Program-made: the position numbers and the translations under genes
Notes under the pieces: generated by a model
Databases searched by the model: none
Told to the model about the DNA's origin: nothing
The model's input: the letters and a program-made list of their open reading frames with translations, nothing else
Part shown: positions 8,900 through 19,060 of the stretch, in pieces
Layout of the letters: the number at the start of each line of letters is the position of its first letter
Position numbering within the stretch: position 1 is the stretch's first letter
Source: Microvirga alba
GTDB lineage: Bacteria; Pseudomonadota; Alphaproteobacteria; Rhizobiales; Beijerinckiaceae
Assembly (NCBI RefSeq): GCF_015694465.1
Contig: NZ_JADQDO010000005.1
Location: 62,001-126,000, forward strand
Length of the DNA stretch: 64,000 nucleotides
Direction of reading: 5' to 3'

Positions 8900-10456
8900 T
8901 TACTCCCACTCAATCGTGCCCGGGGGCTTCGACGTGATGTCGTAGGTGACGCGGTTGATGCCCTTGACCTCGTTGATGATGCGGGTCGCGACCTGGCCCA
9001 GGAACTTCATGTCGAAGGGGTAGAAATCCGCCGTCATGCCGTCGACCGAGGTCACGGCGCGTAGCGCGCAGACGTGATCGTAGGTGCGCCCGTCGCCCAT
9101 GACGCCGACGGTCTTCACCGGAAGCAGGACAGCGAAGGCCTGCCAGATCTCGTCATAGAGGCCCGCATTGCGGATCTCTTCGAGATAGATCGTGTCGGCC
9201 TTCCGCAGAATGTCGAGCTTCTCGCGGGTGATCGTGCCGGGAACGCGGATGGCGAGGCCCGGCCCCGGGAACGGGTGGCGTCCGACGAAGGCCTGGGGCA
9301 GGCCCAGCTCGCGGCCGAGCGCCCTCACCTCGTCCTTGAACAATTCGCGCAACGGCTCCACGAGCTTCATGTTCATGCGCTCAGGCAAACCGCCCACATT
9401 GTGGTGGCTCTTGATGGTGACCGATGGGCCGCCCGTGAAGGACACGCTCTCGATCACGTCCGGATAGAGCGTCCCTTGCGCCAGGAACTCGGCCCCGCCG
9501 ATCTTGTTGGCTTCCGCCTCGAACACGTCGATGAAGAGCTTGCCGATGGTCTTGCGCTTGACCTCCGGGTCCGACACGCCTTCCAGCGCGCCGACGAAGA
9601 GATCCTGCGCCTGCACGTGAACGAGCGGGATGTTGTAGGAATCGCGGAACAGGGTGACGACCCAATCGGCCTCGCCCGCCCGCAACAGGCCGTGATCGAC
9701 AAAGACGCAGGTGAGCTGATCGCCGATGGCCTCGTGGATCAGCACCGCCGCGACGGCCGAGTCGACGCCGCCCGACAGCCCGCAGATCACGCGGCCCGAG
9801 CCGACCTGAGCGCGGATGCGCGCGATGGCCTCCTCGCGGAAGGCCTTCATGGTCCAGTCGCCCGTGCAGCCTGCGATCTCGCGCACGAAGTTGCGGATCA
9901 GCTGCGCGCCCTGAGGCGTGTGCACGACTTCCGGGTGGAACTGCACGCCATAGAACTTGCGGCCCTCGTCGGCCACGACCGCGAAAGGCGCGTTCTGCGA
10001 AACGGCGAGAACCTCGAACCCTTCCGGGAGCTTCGTGACCCGGTCGCCGTGGCTCATCCAGACCGGATATTTTTCGCCCTGCGTCCAAACGCCCTTGAAC
10101 AGAGCGCTCGGTTTCAGAACCTCGACCTCGGCGCGGCCGAATTCCGAATGGTGCCCGCCCTCGACCTGCCCGCCAAGCTGCGCCGCCATGGTCTGCTGAC
10201 CGTAGCAGATGCCGAACACCGGCACGTTGCCGTCGAACAGATCCTGCGGCGCGCGGGGCGACGTATCGATCGTCACCGATTCCGGTCCGCCCGACAGGAT
10301 CACGCCCTTCGGCTTCATCTCGCGGAAGGCTTCCGCCGCCTTCTGGAACGGGACAACCTCCGAATAGACACCCTCCTCACGCACGCGCCGCGCGATGAGC
10401 TGGGTCACTTGGGAGCCGAAATCGACGATGAGGATTTTATCGTGGGTCTGGGTCAT
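8900..10456 (-). CDS. guaA: GMP synthase (glutamine-hydrolysing)
   Basis: GuaA aminates XMP to GMP using glutamine and ATP. The 518-residue protein has a class I glutamine amidotransferase domain with [10 protein letters not shown] (Cys84 as nucleophile) and the VQFHPEV histidine. An ATP-pyrophosphatase domain follows with the [13 protein letters not shown]-loop near residues 228-240. The C-terminal dimerisation domain ends in the invariant [11 protein letters not shown]. The ATG at 10454-10456 gives the standard start ([16 protein letters not shown]); the frame continues 12 codons upstream without family similarity. The partner gene guaB lies 4 kb away on the same strand, not in one operon. 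Confidence 0.97.
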   Translation of the reverse strand: MTQTHDKILIVDFGSQVTQLIARRVREEGVYSEVVPFQKAAEAFREMKPKGVILSGGPESVTIDTSPRAPQDLFDGNVPVFGICYGQQTMAAQLGGQVEGGHHSEFGRAEVEVLKPSALFKGVWTQGEKYPVWMSHGDRVTKLPEGFEVLAVSQNAPFAVVADEGRKFYGVQFHPEVVHTPQGAQLIRNFVREIAGCTGDWTMKAFREEAIARIRAQVGSGRVICGLSGGVDSAVAAVLIHEAIGDQLTCVFVDHGLLRAGEADWVVTLFRDSYNIPLVHVQAQDLFVGALEGVSDPEVKRKTIGKLFIDVFEAEANKIGGAEFLAQGTLYPDVIESVSFTGGPSVTIKSHHNVGGLPERMNMKLVEPLRELFKDEVRALGRELGLPQAFVGRHPFPGPGLAIRVPGTITREKLDILRKADTIYLEEIRNAGLYDEIWQAFAVLLPVKTVGVMGDGRTYDHVCALRAVTSVDGMTADFYPFDMKFLGQVATRIINEVKGINRVTYDITSKPPGTIEWE

Positions 10457-10630
10457 GGGCTTTCGGGTAAGCGTTCGGGCCGCCCGGCGCAACCCGGGGC
10501 GACTTCATGCCTGGCGTGAAAAGAATTCTTGGGGCTCTCCTTATCCCTTGTCGGGCCCGCGCGCCAAGGGTTTAGCGACGCGCAGGCCCGGTGATCACAA
10601 TGATGCGGGGGAAACCGCCGCTCATCGCCG

Positions 10631-11332
10631 TCATTCCCTCAAGGAGACGATCAATCTCTCGACGCTCTTCAGCATCTCCGGCCAAGCCTCGACCGGAACA
10701 TCGCCGACCTGGATGCGCAGCGCGGAACCTGCCCCAATCCGCCCCCAGATCATGCAAGCCGGATTTCCCTGATCCACCGGGACGGCGCGTTGATCGCACA
10801 GGGCGATAATGGGCGATCCAAAGAGCATGGGGCGTGTGGAGACCAGATCGTAGGGACCCGACCGGTCGATCCTTCGATATGTCCCGTTTGCGACCGGCGA
10901 GCCTTGCCCAGCATCGAGCGTCGCGAGATCAGCCGCCCTCAGGACGACCGACCGAATACCGGCCAGCGGCGCGAGCTCGGCTTTCAGCGCCGCCGTTTCC
11001 GCCAGCCCCCCGTGATGGAGTGTGAGGGCATTCACCGCGAATGCGGGCTCATCCGGCTTCTGGCAATAACGCCGCAGGAACCTGATCCCATCTTGAGCCG
11101 GCGCCGCCCGTGCCAGGCCGTTGATCTCCGGCTGCAGCAGTGCCGACACGCGATAACCGACCCCGCCGATGGACACGCGCAAGACATCGGCGGGTGTGCA
11201 GTCGGGTGGACGAGGATAGACGGCGAACAGCAGCGCCAGAGCGAAGATGAGCGCGATAGCCGCGCACCAGCGCCGCTTCAAGGCTGATCCCGAGGGCCGC
11301 GCCGAATATTGATAAGGGGGTATGCCGTCCAT
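10631..11332 (-). CDS. Hypothetical membrane-anchored protein
   Basis: I do not recognise this 233-residue protein. A short N-terminal region is followed by a single hydrophobic helix at about residues 24-41 (AAIALIFALALLFAVY), so most of the chain should lie in the periplasm, anchored to the inner membrane. The exported part contains four cysteines, including a YCQKPDEPAF segment and late ALCDQ and PACMIWG segments, which could form disulfides. It is transcribed in the same direction as guaA but 170 bases upstream of it. Start ATG at 11330-11332. No catalytic motif is evident. Confidence 0.7.
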   Translation of the reverse strand: MDGIPPYQYSARPSGSALKRRWCAAIALIFALALLFAVYPRPPDCTPADVLRVSIGGVGYRVSALLQPEINGLARAAPAQDGIRFLRRYCQKPDEPAFAVNALTLHHGGLAETAALKAELAPLAGIRSVVLRAADLATLDAGQGSPVANGTYRRIDRSGPYDLVSTRPMLFGSPIIALCDQRAVPVDQGNPACMIWGRIGAGSALRIQVGDVPVEAWPEMLKSVERLIVSLRE

Positions 11333-11566
11333 GATTGCTCTCCTGATGAAAATGAGGAGAGCAGAAGCGCGAAGACCCTACCCACCTCGGGAAGGGTCCG
11401 CAGAATGATCACACCGTCGTCAGCGCAGCATCAATCCCGCACACCCTTTCAGGCGTGTTGCAAAATTGGCGGCATACATGGTCGAACGGTTGGTCATGAT
11501 TTTCCCTTAGCAGGAAAAGATGCAGGAAAAAAGAGAGCTATGCGACAGGGTTACGCGATGAGAAAG

Positions 11567-11675
11567 CTCCCTCTCCCGTCGGGAGAGGGTTGGGGTGAGG
11601 GGTTGCGCCTTCTCCGGGCAAGGCGCAACCCCTCACCCTCGCTTCGCTCGACCTCTCCCCACGGGAGAGGTGAAG
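11567..11675. repeat. Extragenic palindromic repeat with 18-bp perfect stem
   Basis: This element occupies the right half of the 361-base gap at 11333-11693. Its core is a perfect 18-base stem (11594-11611 with 11620-11637) around the loop CTCCGGGC. It is flanked by outer arms CTCCCTCTCCCG/CGGGAGAGG and ACCTCTCCCC/ACGGGAGAGG. The motif CTCTCCC...GGGGTGAGGGG is a common dispersed palindrome in Rhizobiales and other proteobacteria. It lies just downstream of the methyltransferase gene on the minus strand and may also stop transcription. The remaining left part of the gap shows nothing I can name. Confidence 0.8.
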
Positions 11676-11693
11676 AGGTGCCGTAATACGAAC

Positions 11694-12989
11694 CTATCCC
11701 TTGACGAGAACGGAGACGAAAAAGCCGTCCGTTCCGGTTTTGAGAGGCGTCATCTGCAGGCCGGATTTCGTGAAGCGAACGAGATCGGTCAGCCGTCCGA
11801 GACCGGCGCGAGCCAGCGCCTCGCTCGCGGGTAACGCCGAGAACCCTTTCGAGCGAGAGAGAAAGCCCTCGACCGCATCGTCATTCTCCTCCGGCAGGAT
11901 CGAGCAGGTGATGTAGACGATGCGGCCGCCCGGCTTCACGAGCGCAGCAGCGCGGTCGAGCACCGTCGCCTGTTCCTTCACGCGAACTTCCAGGCTGCCG
12001 GGGCGTAGCCGCCATTTCGCATCGGGATTGCGCCGCCATGTGCCGACGCCCGTACAGGGTGCATCGACGAGGACGCAATCGATCTTGCCGTTGAGATCCG
12101 ACACAGCATCCGCCCCACCACGCGGGGTGCGGACCTGGACGTTGCGCACACCCGCCCGCGTCAGCCGGTCGTGGATTGGCGCAAGACGGCGGGCATCCGA
12201 GTCCGTCGCGTAGAGCTGGCCGTGGTTCTCCATCATCGCCGCGAGCGCCAGGGTCTTGCCGCCGCCACCTGCGCAGAGATCGACCACCTGTTCGTTTGGC
12301 TTCACGTTGGAGATAAGAGCCGCAAGCTGCGAGCCTTCGTCCTGAATCTCGATCCAGCCCTTGATGAATTCCGGCTCCGACTGCACAGCGGGGCCGCGGC
12401 CGTCCTCGCCGGGCATGATCCGCAAGCCGAGGAGCGAGAGCGGCGTTTCGACAGCGCCCAGATGCGGCAGGGCGTTGTGGGCCTCCTCGCGAGAGGAGAC
12501 TTTCAACGTGTTCACGCGAAGATCGAGCGGCGCGCGGGTGGTCAGCGCCTGCAATTCAGGCACGACGTCTTCCCCGAAGAGGCGTGTGAGCGAGGCTTCG
12601 ATCCATTCCGGAAAATCGCCCGCGACAGGGGCCGGTGCGCCGTCTAGGGTCGCTACCTCGAGCTTTTCCCGCTCCGTCGCGGTCAGGGGTTCGGGTGCGA
12701 AACGCTCGCCGGAGCAAAGCGCCGCAATTGCATTGACCGTCAGGCCGCGCTGCAATCGCAACATGCCAAGCACGACGGCGCGCGGCGTGTTCTCGCCCAT
12801 GATCGACGCGGCAGAGGCTTTCCGGCGTAAGCCGTCATAGACGAGGCTGGCGATGGCCGCGCGGTCCTTGGAGCCGGCGAAGCGGTGCGACAGCCCCCAA
12901 TCCTTGAGAGCGTCGGTCGCCGGGCGGCGGCGCGTTTCGATGTCACCGAGGACTTCGATGGCGGCCGAGATGCGGGCTGCTGGTGTCAT
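11694..12989 (-). CDS. RsmB/NOP family rRNA (cytosine-5) methyltransferase
   Basis: A 431-residue S-adenosylmethionine-dependent RNA methyltransferase. The N-terminal ~130 residues are a helical NusB-like RNA-binding region, as in RsmB. The catalytic domain follows with VVDLCAGGGGKTLALA (SAM motif I), VLVDAPCTGVGTWRRNPD (motif IV with the release cysteine) and ITCSILPEEND (motif VI with the nucleophilic cysteine). Both cysteines needed for m5C chemistry are present. RsmB itself modifies C967 of 16S rRNA; related NOP-type enzymes have other targets, so I leave the symbol open. ATG at 12987-12989 is chosen over an upstream start that adds 13 unconserved codons. Confidence 0.9.
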   Translation of the reverse strand: MTPAARISAAIEVLGDIETRRRPATDALKDWGLSHRFAGSKDRAAIASLVYDGLRRKASAASIMGENTPRAVVLGMLRLQRGLTVNAIAALCSGERFAPEPLTATEREKLEVATLDGAPAPVAGDFPEWIEASLTRLFGEDVVPELQALTTRAPLDLRVNTLKVSSREEAHNALPHLGAVETPLSLLGLRIMPGEDGRGPAVQSEPEFIKGWIEIQDEGSQLAALISNVKPNEQVVDLCAGGGGKTLALAAMMENHGQLYATDSDARRLAPIHDRLTRAGVRNVQVRTPRGGADAVSDLNGKIDCVLVDAPCTGVGTWRRNPDAKWRLRPGSLEVRVKEQATVLDRAAALVKPGGRIVYITCSILPEENDDAVEGFLSRSKGFSALPASEALARAGLGRLTDLVRFTKSGLQMTPLKTGTDGFFVSVLVKG

Positions 12990-13112
12990 AGGAAAACAAA
13001 ACTCCGGTAGGGAGAAAAATTGCCACAATATTGCTAAGCTTCAACCGCAATCCGACTCGAATGAAAACGAGCGGGTGCATGTCGCACACTGCCTTTTTTG
13101 GAGCTTTCGTCC

Positions 13113-13259
13113 ATGTTGAATAGCCTTGCCCGCCTCGTTGCCGTTGGCCTTACCCTCACGATCGCCGCCTGCGCCGCCACCGCAACGCCGGACCTCACGC
13201 CGCCACCGCGTAAAGCCGTCGACGCCAAGACGCAGCTCGAGAGCGGCAAGCGCATGTAA
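13113..13259 (+). CDS. Small predicted lipoprotein (48 aa)
   Basis: A 48-codon gene with a classic lipoprotein signal: a short basic start (MLNSLARL), a hydrophobic core and the lipobox ending at Cys20 (LTIAAC). The mature chain is only 29 residues, alanine/proline-rich then basic (TPPPRKAVDAKTQLESGKRM). GGAG lies close upstream of the ATG and a strong terminator begins five bases after the stop codon, so the gene looks like a complete single-gene unit. I do not recognise the family; it lacks the CGLKGPL motif of LptM. Divergent from the rRNA methyltransferase gene. Confidence 0.75.
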   Translation: MLNSLARLVAVGLTLTIAACAATATPDLTPPPRKAVDAKTQLESGKRM

Positions 13260-13264
13260 GCGCG

Positions 13265-13297
13265 AAGGCGGGGCCCAGGCCCACCCCGCCTTTTTTT
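13265..13297 (+). terminator. Rho-independent terminator of the small lipoprotein gene
   Basis: The stem AAGGCGGGG (13265-13273) pairs with CCCCGCCTT (13284-13292) and runs into seven consecutive T residues. It starts only five bases after the lipoprotein stop codon. Confidence 0.9.
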
Positions 13298-13304
13298 CTT
13301 GGGG

Positions 13305-13736
13305 CTAGACCCCGACCTCGGCGAAGAAGATCCGCGCCGCGAAGAGAACCCACATGAGCAACAGGATCAGCGCGCTAATCAGAAAGACCTGGAAGCGCCG
13401 TGTGACCCGGTTCGACGTGGTGTAGATATAAGCGTGAACGACGCGGGCCGCGACATAGGTCCAAGCCATGACCACGAAGGCGAGATCGGCCTTGCGCGTG
13501 ATCAGCGCCAGAATCACCAGCGCATAGAACAGAACCGGCATCTCGAACTGGTTGCCGAAGGCGTTCGCGATCTGTTGCGTCTGTTTCGGCCAGTTGCGCT
13601 CGCCGAGCGCAATGTCCTTGATCCTCACCTCCCCTTCCCGGATGCGGGCTATGCGCGAGCGCCCCATCCAGAACATGAGGAAAAACGTCAGCGCGACCTG
13701 GACGAAGACCGGCGCGAGGATTGCAGGAATGCTCAT
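13305..13736 (-). CDS. MAPEG family membrane protein
   Basis: The 143-residue protein has four membrane segments and the MAPEG pattern. GERNWPKQTQQIANAFGNQFEMPVLF includes the conserved asparagine/glutamine helix-2 motif (NQFExPVLF), and RVVHAYIYTTSNRVTRRF carries the arginine-rich RVxHxxxY region. MAPEG proteins (membrane-associated proteins in eicosanoid and glutathione metabolism) include glutathione transferases; the bacterial substrate is unknown. ATG at 13734-13736. It is convergent with the small lipoprotein gene, whose terminator lies between them. Confidence 0.88.
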   Translation of the reverse strand: MSIPAILAPVFVQVALTFFLMFWMGRSRIARIREGEVRIKDIALGERNWPKQTQQIANAFGNQFEMPVLFYALVILALITRKADLAFVVMAWTYVAARVVHAYIYTTSNRVTRRFQVFLISALILLLMWVLFAARIFFAEVGV

Positions 13737-13779
13737 TTTCGATCCTTAAGCCGGCTCATTCTTGACGGACGCCACAGCA

Positions 13780-14358
13780 CTAGACGCGTGACGCCCGGGC
13801 TTTCTTTGCCCGAAGGCGATCCGACATCAGTACCATCAGAGCCACGAGAACAAGGCAATAGGCGACGGTGACGGCCACCGATTTGGCCAGTGTAAATCCG
13901 CTCGCCATCGCGACAGCCTCGGCGGAGATCGTTCTCGGATCCATCGTCAGAAGCCGGCGAACCATCGCATTCTCAAGAAGATCGAACACCGCGACGGGGA
14001 GACAAATCGCAGCCAGAAGCAGCGCGTGAGCCCCCTTTCCGAGCTGAAACAGCCTCCAACGCCCCCCACTGAAGGCGGCCGTCAATCCGACGGCCGCCGC
14101 AGCGGCATTGAGGATCGGGAACGCCGTATCGAGGGGCTGCTGCACATCGAGATAATAGCGGCGCCCCTCATCGCCCAAGGCCATCAGAACCGTCTTGGCC
14201 TCCGCGAGCGTGTAGCCCGTGGGGCGCAGATCGAAGACCGGGACGCCGCCTGCGAGGCTCGCGAGATGGGGCAAGGTCACCGTCAGCATCACCGCGTAAA
14301 CGACGAGCGCTGCGAGCACGATGCCCCAGGCAATCCCCTTCCCGGCCCTCACGCTCAC
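13780..14358 (-). CDS. Hypothetical four-helix membrane protein
   Basis: A 192-residue integral membrane protein with about four hydrophobic segments (near residues 10-35, 78-97, 107-127 and 153-178) and a basic C-terminus. I do not recognise a family. The start is GTG. It begins five bases after the guaB stop codon on the same strand, so it is probably translated from the guaB transcript. The loop after the first helix contains the GYTLAEAKTVLMALGDEGRRYYL segment, which looks like an exposed amphipathic stretch. Its association with guaB could be chance. Confidence 0.72.
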   Translation of the reverse strand: MSVRAGKGIAWGIVLAALVVYAVMLTVTLPHLASLAGGVPVFDLRPTGYTLAEAKTVLMALGDEGRRYYLDVQQPLDTAFPILNAAAAAVGLTAAFSGGRWRLFQLGKGAHALLLAAICLPVAVFDLLENAMVRRLLTMDPRTISAEAVAMASGFTLAKSVAVTVAYCLVLVALMVLMSDRLRAKKARASRV

Positions 14359-14363
14359 CCGCC

Positions 14364-15866
<1,503 letters not shown>

Positions 15867-15993
15867 CTAAGATAATTTGTGCGGGTGCGAAAAAGCAGCG
15901 ACGAGTTGGCGAGGGTCCGTAGCACGAGCTTTCGATTTCGCAAAGGGCTCAAAGCCCCGCATCTTCATGGGGTCTGCCGTGCATCAAACCCCT

Positions 15994-17463
15994 ATGCAAC
16001 CGCACGCCTTCGGCTTAAGTGCGGGGGTTATGCGCCAGACCCGCCTCCTTCCCCTTATCATCGCCACCGCATTGTTCATGGAGAACACGGATTCGACGGT
16101 CATCGCGACCTCGTTGCCGATGATTGCGCAGGACCTCGGCGCAGAGCCCATCGCCCTCAAACTTGCTCTCACCTCCTATCTGGTGAGCCTGGCCATTTTC
16201 ATTCCCATCTCCGGCTGGATGGCTGACCGCTTCGGCGCCAGGACGATCTTCCGCGCCTCGCTCGCCGTGTTCATGGCGGGGTCGCTGGCCTGCGCGGCCT
16301 CATGGTCCTTGGAAGGGTTCGTCCTCGCCCGTTTCGCCCAGGGCATGGGCGGCGCGATGATGGTGCCGGTGGGACGTCTGGTGCTGCTGAGAAGCGTCCC
16401 CCGGAACGAGGTGGTTCAGGCGCTGGCGACCCTGACCATTCCGGCCCTTATCGGCCCCATCGTCGGCCCCCCGCTCGGCGGTTTCATCACCACGTACTGG
16501 GATTGGCGCTGGATCTTCTTCATCAACATCCCGATCGGCATCCTCGGGATCGTGCTGTCCTCGATCTACATTCCGAATATCAAGGAAGACGACACGCCAC
16601 CGCTCGACGTGGTGGGTTTCTTGCTCTCCGGCATCGGCCTGGCGCTGATGATGCTCGGCCTCGCCACGGGCGGCCGGCATATGATCCCGATCGAGGTGTC
16701 CATCGCGTTCACGGTTGTCGGTGCGATCAGCCTTCTCCTCTATATCCGGCACGCGCGTCGCACGCCCTATCCCGTGCTTCAGCTTCGCCTGCTGAAGATC
16801 CCGACATTCCGCGCGAGCGTCCTTGGCGGCTCGCTGTTTCGCGTCGGCATCGGCGCGATCCCATTCCTGCTGCCGCTCATGCTGCAGATCGGCTTCGGCC
16901 TGTCCCCCCTGGCCTCCGGATCGCTGACCTTCGTCGCCGCGGTCGGCGCGCTGTTCATGAAGACCATGGCCAAGCGCATCCTGGAGCAGACGGGCTTTCG
17001 CATGCTGCTCACAATCAACGCCTTCGTGGGTGCGGTTTTCATTGCCTTGAACGGGTTCTTCACGCCCGAGACATCGCATTGGCTGATCATGGCGATCCTG
17101 CTGGTCGGCGGCTGCTTCCGCTCACTCCAATTCACAAGCCTCAACGCCATCGGCTATGCGGAGGTGTCGAACCGGGACATGAGCTATGCCACGAGCCTGT
17201 CGAGCGTGGCGCAGCAACTCGCGCTCAGCGTGGGCGTCGCGCTTGGAGCCTTTGCGCTCGAAACCGCAGCTGCGGCACGGGGAAGTTCGACGATCACCGC
17301 AGCGGATTTCGGCCCGGCCTTCTGGACCGTCGCCGTCATCTCGGCCTTGTCGGGCTTCATGTTCTGGCGGCTCGCACCGACCGCCGGTGCCGAGATGTCC
17401 GGTCATCGCGCGGTCAAGCGCCAGAGACCGTCCACAGGCATGGGCGACGGGATGGAAGGTTGA
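15994..17463 (+). CDS. MFS multidrug exporter (DHA2-like)
   Basis: A major facilitator of about 489 residues. Helix 1 reads LLPLIIATALFMENTDSTVIATSLP, and the loop 2-3 signature is GWMADRFGARTIFR. Motif C in helix 5 reads PALIGPIVGPPLGGFIT, typical of proton-driven drug exporters, and many further helices follow to a basic tail. These features fit the EmrB/QacA (DHA2) drug:H+ antiporter group. The start is uncertain: ATG codons at 15967, 15994 and 16030 are all in frame and none has a strong ribosome site; 15994 leaves a normal short N-terminus. Divergent from guaB. No regulator or fusion protein (EmrA type) is adjacent. Confidence 0.85.
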   Translation: MQPHAFGLSAGVMRQTRLLPLIIATALFMENTDSTVIATSLPMIAQDLGAEPIALKLALTSYLVSLAIFIPISGWMADRFGARTIFRASLAVFMAGSLACAASWSLEGFVLARFAQGMGGAMMVPVGRLVLLRSVPRNEVVQALATLTIPALIGPIVGPPLGGFITTYWDWRWIFFINIPIGILGIVLSSIYIPNIKEDDTPPLDVVGFLLSGIGLALMMLGLATGGRHMIPIEVSIAFTVVGAISLLLYIRHARRTPYPVLQLRLLKIPTFRASVLGGSLFRVGIGAIPFLLPLMLQIGFGLSPLASGSLTFVAAVGALFMKTMAKRILEQTGFRMLLTINAFVGAVFIALNGFFTPETSHWLIMAILLVGGCFRSLQFTSLNAIGYAEVSNRDMSYATSLSSVAQQLALSVGVALGAFALETAAAARGSSTITAADFGPAFWTVAVISALSGFMFWRLAPTAGAEMSGHRAVKRQRPSTGMGDGMEG

Positions 17464-17506
17464 TCGAATGACGCTATGTTGAGGGCCTCATTACGAGGAG
17501 GCACCC

Positions 17507-18361
17507 ATGGACCAGCGCATTATCGACCTCTACGACGACTTCACCCATGGCGGCATGAACCGCCGTAGCTTCCTCGACCGGCTCGCCGCCCTGGTCGGGA
17601 GCGCAGCGGGCGCAACCGCCCTCCTGCCGATCCTGCAGAACAACTATGCGCAGGCCCAGACCGTGTCGGACAACGACCCGAGGATCACCACCGAGATGGT
17701 CGATATCCCCGGCGTGCCCGGCCTCAAGGGCTATCTCGCCCGACCGAAGACCGGCGACAAGCTTCCCACCGTCATCGTCATTCATGAGAACCGGGGTCTC
17801 AACCCGCACATCAAGGACGTGACCCGCCGCATGGCGACGGAGGGCTTCATCGCGCTCGGTCTCGATTATCTCTCCCCCATGGGCGGCACACCCGAGGATG
17901 AGGACAAGGGCCGCGACATGATCGGCCTGTTGAAGCAACCCGACGTGACCGCCTACGGGAAAGCCGCCGTCGCGTATCTGAAAGGCCGCCCGGACGGCAA
18001 TGGCAAGGTGGGCGCGGTCGGCTTCTGCTGGGGCGGCGGCGCGGTCAACACCCTCGCGGTCGCGGAACCGAACCTGTCGGCGGGCGTGGCCTATTATGGC
18101 GGACAGCCGAAGGCCGAGGATGTGCCGAAGATCCACGCCGCCATGCTTCTCCATTACGGCGGCCTTGACGAACGCATCAATGCGGGCATTCCCGCCTATG
18201 AGGCGGCATTGAAACAGGCGGGAAAAACTTACGAGATCTACGTCTATGACGGCGCGAACCACGCCTTCAACAACGACACCAACGCCGCCCGCTACGACAA
18301 ATCCGCCGCTGATCTGGCCTGGAGCCGCACGGTTGCGTTCTTCAAGAAGTACTTGGCCTAA
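17507..18361 (+). CDS. Tat-exported dienelactone hydrolase family protein (YghX-like)
   Basis: The 284-residue product begins with a twin-arginine signal (NRRSFLDRL at about 18-26, followed by an alanine-rich hydrophobic stretch ending AQAQ), so a folded enzyme is probably exported to the periplasm. The mature part is an alpha/beta hydrolase of the dienelactone hydrolase family: VIVIHENRGLN oxyanion strand, nucleophile motif GFCWGGG with Cys174, the Asp in HYGGLDERI and the His in GANHAF. This matches E. coli YghX; true dienelactone hydrolase activity is unproven. A good GAGGAGG site precedes the ATG. The last 18 bases of the gene are duplicated just past the stop. Confidence 0.9.
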   Translation: MDQRIIDLYDDFTHGGMNRRSFLDRLAALVGSAAGATALLPILQNNYAQAQTVSDNDPRITTEMVDIPGVPGLKGYLARPKTGDKLPTVIVIHENRGLNPHIKDVTRRMATEGFIALGLDYLSPMGGTPEDEDKGRDMIGLLKQPDVTAYGKAAVAYLKGRPDGNGKVGAVGFCWGGGAVNTLAVAEPNLSAGVAYYGGQPKAEDVPKIHAAMLLHYGGLDERINAGIPAYEAALKQAGKTYEIYVYDGANHAFNNDTNAARYDKSAADLAWSRTVAFFKKYLA

Positions 18362-18383
18362 TGAAGAAGTACTTGGGCTAATG
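18344..18383. repeat. 20-bp tandem duplication across the stop codon of the YghX-like gene
   Basis: Units 18344-18363 and 18364-18383 are identical except for one C/G difference (ACTTGGCCTAATG versus ACTTGGGCTAATG). The first unit encodes the final KKYLA and the stop; the second lies entirely downstream. It looks like a recent slippage duplication. Confidence 0.9.
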
Positions 18384-18394
18384 CCCAACACCCG

Positions 18395-18427
18395 GTCGTC
18401 CCGGACGCCGCAGGCGATCCGGGATGA
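18395..18427. repeat. Short extragenic palindrome (GTCGTCCCGGA type)
   Basis: Arms GTCGTCCCGGA and TCCGGGATGAC enclose CGCCGCAGGCGA, in which GCC/GGC can extend the stem. Such GTCATCCCGGA...TCCGGGATGAC units are frequent in alphaproteobacterial spacers. It lies between convergent genes and may help termination on both strands. Confidence 0.65.
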
Positions 18428-18460
18428 CGGGAGACTTGGAGACCCCGGGGACCTGGACGC

Positions 18461-18934
18461 TCATCCCTTCAGGCGAGCGTTACACTGGGAATAATAGCCG
18501 CCGCCTTTCTGAATCCATTTCAGGCCACCATTGGCGGTCCCTTGTGACTCGCCGTTGGCCTTGTACTGGTCAAGGCAGGTGTGCATCCGCGCCTTCCCAG
18601 CGGATTCATTCGAGTATTTCGATGAGACCGCCGTCGGGAAGACAACATTGCCCTTGATGGCCGGCTGAGACACCGGCGGGTTGGCTTGCCGTGGAGGCGC
18701 CGTGACCGCTCCGGTCGCCGGCGGCGAAGCCGCTGCCGGAGCGCTCGCCACCGTTCCGCATTGCGCTTTGCGGAAATCGTTCCAGGTCATGGTCCCGAGC
18801 GTTCCGCCGGTTCGAGCAGCCTTATACTTGGCGCTGCATTCCTTCATGGTCAGCGCAGATGCTGGCGTCGCGTGGACGAGCGCCAGCCCAGCCGCGCCGA
18901 CAAGGATAGCGGATAGGATAAGATGCCGTTGCAT
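18461..18934 (-). CDS. Exported hypothetical protein, cysteine-paired
   Basis: A 157-residue secreted protein with a signal peptide (MQRHLILSAILVGAAGLALVH, cleavage near ATPASA-LT). The mature start LTMKECSAKYKAARTGGTLGTMTWNDFRKAQCG is a small module with two cysteines. A Pro/Ala-rich linker (about 75-105) leads to a C-terminal module with two more cysteines (MHTCLDQYKAN and YYSQCNARLKG). Similar short modules occur in exported proteins of Rhizobiales, but I know no function. The ATG at 18932-18934 is chosen because the signal peptide starts there; the frame extends another 41 codons upstream without features. Convergent with the YghX-like gene. Confidence 0.78.
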   Translation of the reverse strand: MQRHLILSAILVGAAGLALVHATPASALTMKECSAKYKAARTGGTLGTMTWNDFRKAQCGTVASAPAAASPPATGAVTAPPRQANPPVSQPAIKGNVVFPTAVSSKYSNESAGKARMHTCLDQYKANGESQGTANGGLKWIQKGGGYYSQCNARLKG

Positions 18935-19060
18935 GGTCGAACCTTTCTTTAGTTCGCACTCGGCAAATCCTGAAGGGAGCCGCGCTGCAACGACGGCAAT
19001 GGCAACATGTGTCGCGACCAGCAACGCTCTCGATGCCCTCTCAGCAAGCGAGTGCATAAA

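Noticed and set aside
9074..10519. 481-codon frame on the plus strand
   Set aside because: Antisense to guaA, which has full family similarity. High GC favours long antisense frames, and the translation has no domain-like pattern.
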